64,000 nt of DNA from Lunatibacter salilacus (lineage in GTDB: Bacteria; Bacteroidota; Bacteroidia; Cytophagales; Cyclobacteriaceae). This document shows positions 61,006 through 64,000 of this stretch, piece by piece (positions within the stretch are counted from its first letter, which is position 1; each line of letters opens with the position of its first letter). The stretch covers positions 1-64,000 of the forward strand of contig NZ_VOLC01000024.1 in the NCBI RefSeq assembly GCF_009797935.1, in the 5' to 3' direction. The notes under the pieces were generated by a model. It saw nothing but the letters and a program-made list of their open reading frames with translations. It searched no databases and was not told where the DNA came from. Both the position numbers and the translations under genes were made by a program.

Positions 61006-61545
61006 ATGATTAATCCTTGGCACGATGTAAGTATTGGCGAGCAGTCACCCGAATATGTCACGGGTGTAATAGAAATCCCCAAAGGTAGTAAGGGTAAATA
61101 TGAACTGGATAAGAAAACCGGCATGCTGCTTTTGGATAGAGTGTTGTTTTCGGCCGTCCATTATCCCGCAAACTACGGGTTTATACCCCAAACCTTTTGC
61201 GAAGACCATGACCCCTTGGACATCCTTATCATTTCCCAGATTGACATCCCCTCGATGACGCTTGTAAAGGCAAAAGTCATAGGTGTGATGCGGATGATTG
61301 ATGGCGGTGAAGCAGATGACAAAATTATCGCAGTGGCTGCGGATGACCAATCGGTCAACTATATAGACAATATCGATGAACTCCCTCCGCACCTGATGAA
61401 AGAAACGAGAAGATTTTTTGAAGATTACAAAAAACTTGAAAGCAAAGAAGTGAAAGTGGAAGACTTTTTGGGAAAGGAGGAAGCTACGAAAATCATCCTA
61501 GATGCTGTTAAACTCTATGACCGTACCTTCCGTACCATTAAATAA
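61006..61545 (+). CDS. ppa: Inorganic pyrophosphatase
   Basis: A 179-residue soluble family I enzyme that hydrolyses PPi to phosphate and drives biosynthesis. Active-site residues are visible: [17 protein letters not shown] near residue 24, [13 protein letters not shown] near 52, and the Asp cluster [11 protein letters not shown] near 67 then [13 protein letters not shown] near 99. Length typical. A clean hairpin terminator follows the stop within 6 bp. Confidence 0.96.
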   Translation: MINPWHDVSIGEQSPEYVTGVIEIPKGSKGKYELDKKTGMLLLDRVLFSAVHYPANYGFIPQTFCEDHDPLDILIISQIDIPSMTLVKAKVIGVMRMIDGGEADDKIIAVAADDQSVNYIDNIDELPPHLMKETRRFFEDYKKLESKEVKVEDFLGKEEATKIILDAVKLYDRTFRTIK

Positions 61546-61550
61546 TTTTA

Positions 61551-61577
61551 CAAAACCCAACAGCATGTTGGGTTTTG
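61551..61577 (+). terminator. Rho-independent terminator after ppa
   Basis: Perfect 12-bp arms CAAAACCCAACA (61551-61562) and TGTTGGGTTTTG (61566-61577) with a 3-nt GCA loop, right after the ppa stop. The ATG at 61565, which an open-frame finder would use for the porin gene, lies in the loop and first base of the right arm. Confidence 0.88.
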
Positions 61578-61624
61578 CATTTCCCAGTTTCCAGCTAACC
61601 CCATTGGCAACGATTCGGTATTTT

Positions 61625-62680
61625 TTGGAGGTAAAGACTAATCTACTTATCGTAGGATTAATAATGTTTTCCTTAAGCCTGAAGGCACAGGAGACTGTCG
61701 ACAAATTACAGGTTTCCGGATACATGGAAGCCTATTATTCCTTTGATGTTAGCAGGCCAGTTTCTCATGAGAGACCATCGTTTTTATATAACTTCAAGCG
61801 CCATAACGAATTTTCTTTCAACTTGGCACTCGTTCAGTTGGCATATAATTCCGGTAAAACAAGGGCTAATGTGGGCGCAATGGCCGGAACCTATGCCCAA
61901 TACAACTTGGCAGATGAACCGGTGTGGGCACAGTTTGTCTATGAGGCATCCGTCGGTGTACAATTGATAGAGCAATTATGGCTGGATGTGGGGATCATGC
62001 CCTCTCATATTGGGTTTGAAAGTGCCGTGGGTATGGATTGCTGGCACCTTTCGAGAAGTCTTTTGGCCGAAAATTCCCCCTATTTCCTCACTGGGGCGAG
62101 GTTAACGTATGCGATTAATAACAAATTGGAGGCAACCTTATGGGTTACCAATGGCTGGCAAAACGTACAACGTACCCGGGGCCATGAATTGCCTTCATTG
62201 GGATTGGGTGTCCAATACAAACCCACTGACGACCTGATTCTGAACTATGCAAATTACTGGGGAAACGAATCGCCTCACCCCATCAATATGTACCGTTTTT
62301 TCAATAATTTCTATGTGCAAAAATACTCCGACTTGGTAAATATGACCATCGGAGCGGATTTTGGACTGGAACAACGGGTGTTTAGGCAAGGGTTTAACTA
62401 CTGGTATGGTGTTACCCTTTCACTACAAAAACCTCTGTCTGATAAATTTACGCTTGCCGGAAGAGCGGAATATTATTCAGATACCAAAGGTGTAATCCTG
62501 GCTGACGCCATGCAAGTATCCGGATTATCCTTAAACCTGGATTACAACCTTACGGAGAAGGCTGTAATCCGGGTTGAAGGAAGGCAATTCATCAGTCCTG
62601 AACCTATTTTCCAACAGACCTCGGGATGGATGAACAGGGGGAATTTAGCAATCAATACTTCCTTGGCCGTACGATTTTAG
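61625..62680 (+). CDS. Outer-membrane beta-barrel porin
   Basis: An exported barrel of about 351 residues. I place the start at TTG 61625 rather than the upstream in-frame ATGs at 61502 and 61565: the latter fall in ppa or its terminator, and from TTG 61625 the product begins with a normal signal peptide (EVKTNLLIVGLIMFSLSLKAQ). The mature protein alternates aromatic beta strands and turns (VSGYMEAYYSFDV, FNLALVQLAYNSGKT, LEATLWVTNGWQN) and ends NTSLAVRF, a C-terminal Phe used for barrel insertion. It belongs to the OmpL-like porin/DUF1597-type families of Bacteroidota; the substrate is unknown. Its stop overlaps valS by 4 bp. Confidence 0.8.
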   Translation: MEVKTNLLIVGLIMFSLSLKAQETVDKLQVSGYMEAYYSFDVSRPVSHERPSFLYNFKRHNEFSFNLALVQLAYNSGKTRANVGAMAGTYAQYNLADEPVWAQFVYEASVGVQLIEQLWLDVGIMPSHIGFESAVGMDCWHLSRSLLAENSPYFLTGARLTYAINNKLEATLWVTNGWQNVQRTRGHELPSLGLGVQYKPTDDLILNYANYWGNESPHPINMYRFFNNFYVQKYSDLVNMTIGADFGLEQRVFRQGFNYWYGVTLSLQKPLSDKFTLAGRAEYYSDTKGVILADAMQVSGLSLNLDYNLTEKAVIRVEGRQFISPEPIFQQTSGWMNRGNLAINTSLAVRF

Positions 62681-64000
62681 CTTAATTTCTCAAGACTTTC
62701 TTCCAAGATCTTTAATTTGGATTCTGCATCTGCTTGCTTTTGCTGTTCTTTTTCCACAACATCGGCAGGAGCACTTGCTACAAAACGTTCATTTCCTAGT
62801 TTCTTCATTACAGATTGAAGAAAGCCTTTGGTATAGTTTATCTCCTGTACAAGATTCTCTTTTTCTTCAGCCACATTTATTTTTTCCGATATTGGGATAA
62901 AGCATTCGTCAGATTTAACAACGAAACTTACGGCCTGTTCCACCTGCTCCCCAAAGGAAACAGAAGATAGATTGGCAAGTTTCACCAATATCCCTTCAAA
63001 GGATTCATAAAGGTCAGTGCGTTTTGTTTTGACAGTAAGTGCTAATGCTTCTTTGGGTGAAATACCCTTTGAGGCTCTGATGTTTCTAACCTGGGAAATC
63101 ACATCAAATATGTGTTGGGCATCTTCAATCACTTTATTTTCAAAGGAAGTCATTGTTGGCCATGCGGATACGATAAGAGCCTCCTTACTTTCCCGTTCCT
63201 TGATTTGATGCCACAGCTCCTCAGAGATAAATGGCATAAAAGGGTGTAAAATCTTCAAGATATTCTCAAAATAAACCAAGGTATGCTCGTAGGTTTCCCG
63301 GTCAATCGGAGCTTGATAGGCTGGCTTGATCATCTCAAGGTACCAAGAACAGAAATCGTCCCATACAAGTTTATAAGTACTCATAAGTGCGTCCGAAATT
63401 CTAAACTTCACGAAGTGGTCTTCGATTTCTGCCAGAGTCTGTTGAAATCTGTTGCCAAACCAGTGAATGGAGGCCTTGTTTTCATTAGGCATTTCGCTTT
63501 CACTGATTTCCCATCCGCTGATCAGTCGGTAGGCATTCCAGATTTTATTGCTGAAATTCCGGCCTTGTTCCACAAGTTTTTCATCAAAGGGCAGATCATT
63601 GCCCGCTGGTGAGCTGAATAGCATACCCGTCCGTACCCCGTCCGCTCCAAAGTTTTTGATAAGTTCAAGGGGGTCAGGAGAATTTCCCAGGGATTTGGAC
63701 ATCTTCCTACCTAACTTATCCCGAACTATACCGGTGAGGTAGACATTTTTAAATGGCTTTTCCCCGGTATATTCATAGCCGGCAATAATCATTCTGGCGA
63801 CCCAGAAGAAGAGAATTTCAGGGGCAGTTACCAGATCGTTGGTCGGATAATAATAGCTGAGATCTTGATTTTTCTTACCTGTTTCGAAAAAATCAGCGTC
63901 AAAAACCGAAATAGGCCACAACCAGGAAGAAAACCATGTATCCAGCACGTCATCGTCCTGTCTTAAATCTTCTGCAGTGAACGTTGTGTCGAAGCTGGCA
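62677..64000 (-). CDS. valS: Valyl-tRNA synthetase (3' part; cut by window edge)
   Basis: The reading frame runs off the right edge, so only about the last 440 residues are present. The fragment begins in the catalytic domain (DDDVLDTWFSSWLWP), contains the KMSKS loop GRKMSKSLGNSPDPLELI, then the anticodon-binding helical domain (FCSWYLEMIKPAYQ, FMPFISEELWHQI), and ends in a C-terminal coiled coil (AEEKENLVQEINYTKGFLQSVMKKL) that binds tRNA. The enzyme charges tRNA(Val). Sequence from the window edge reads in frame, so nothing suggests damage. Confidence 0.95.
   Translation of the reverse strand, partial: ASFDTTFTAEDLRQDDDVLDTWFSSWLWPISVFDADFFETGKKNQDLSYYYPTNDLVTAPEILFFWVARMIIAGYEYTGEKPFKNVYLTGIVRDKLGRKMSKSLGNSPDPLELIKNFGADGVRTGMLFSSPAGNDLPFDEKLVEQGRNFSNKIWNAYRLISGWEISESEMPNENKASIHWFGNRFQQTLAEIEDHFVKFRISDALMSTYKLVWDDFCSWYLEMIKPAYQAPIDRETYEHTLVYFENILKILHPFMPFISEELWHQIKERESKEALIVSAWPTMTSFENKVIEDAQHIFDVISQVRNIRASKGISPKEALALTVKTKRTDLYESFEGILVKLANLSSVSFGEQVEQAVSFVVKSDECFIPISEKINVAEEKENLVQEINYTKGFLQSVMKKLGNERFVASAPADVVEKEQQKQADAESKLKILEESLEKLS

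Noticed and set aside
1-64000. tRNA or rRNA genes and insertion sequences
   Set aside because: Reading both strands I found no tRNA cloverleaf, no rRNA, and no transposase or integrase.

Overview
The window looks like chromosomal DNA of a Bacteroidota member, most likely order Cytophagales (a Cyclobacteriaceae or Algoriphagus-like genus; this is inference). Supporting signs are a SusC/SusD pair, an LpxC-FabZ fusion, the type IX secretion regulator PorX, Bacteroidota-specific families (DUF3822, DUF4296, DUF6992, the TIGR02757 family), 7TMR-DISM histidine kinases, weak Shine-Dalgarno signals, and at least one promoter of the Bacteroidota form TTTG-N20-TAnnTTTG. No rRNA, tRNA, CRISPR array, insertion sequence or prophage gene was recognised.

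Layout. 1-2.3 kb is accessory: a GC-rich tandem repeat at the left edge, a decayed AAA_14/DUF4143 ATPase and a RelB/YoeB-like toxin-antitoxin pair. 2.3-23.5 kb is mostly housekeeping: a membrane-TPR protein coupled to gatC, an acyltransferase, an NfeD protease, a LysM protein, pyrE, coaD, two Nudix hydrolases, a RecD-like helicase, cell-wall hydrolases (LD-carboxypeptidase, DacB), YggS, and a GH3-like enzyme with a LysE exporter. 24-38 kb is a nutrient-uptake and oxidation island: SusC, SusD, two FG-GAP/VCBS proteins, a TrpB2-type PLP enzyme, a fuconolactonase-like amidohydrolase and a secreted Gfo/Idh oxidoreductase. 38-39.4 kb is gene-poor and holds a nested inverted-repeat element, a single-domain response regulator and very AT-rich DNA.

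39.4-55 kb is again core: bactofilin, a BatA/DUF58 operon, DUF4296-mutS2, two small exported proteins, a lone ABC ATPase, the lipid A genes lpxA, lpxC-fabZ and lpxD with an HD phosphohydrolase, then porX-tsaE-ald. 55.1-60.9 kb is the most unusual block: a tightly overlapping operon of a ThiF/E1-like adenylyltransferase, a GNAT-like (autoinducer-synthase-like) protein, a 7TMR-DISM histidine kinase and a receiver-kinase hybrid, with a paralogous receiver protein divergently upstream. It could be a small-molecule signal synthesis-and-sensing system. The window closes with inorganic pyrophosphatase, an outer-membrane porin and the 3' part of valS.

Several convergent gene ends share one perfect inverted repeat that overlaps stop codons (16.2 kb, 45.7 kb), so compact bidirectional terminators are a feature of this chromosome. 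All family assignments come from reading motifs and from memory of families; no database search was run.
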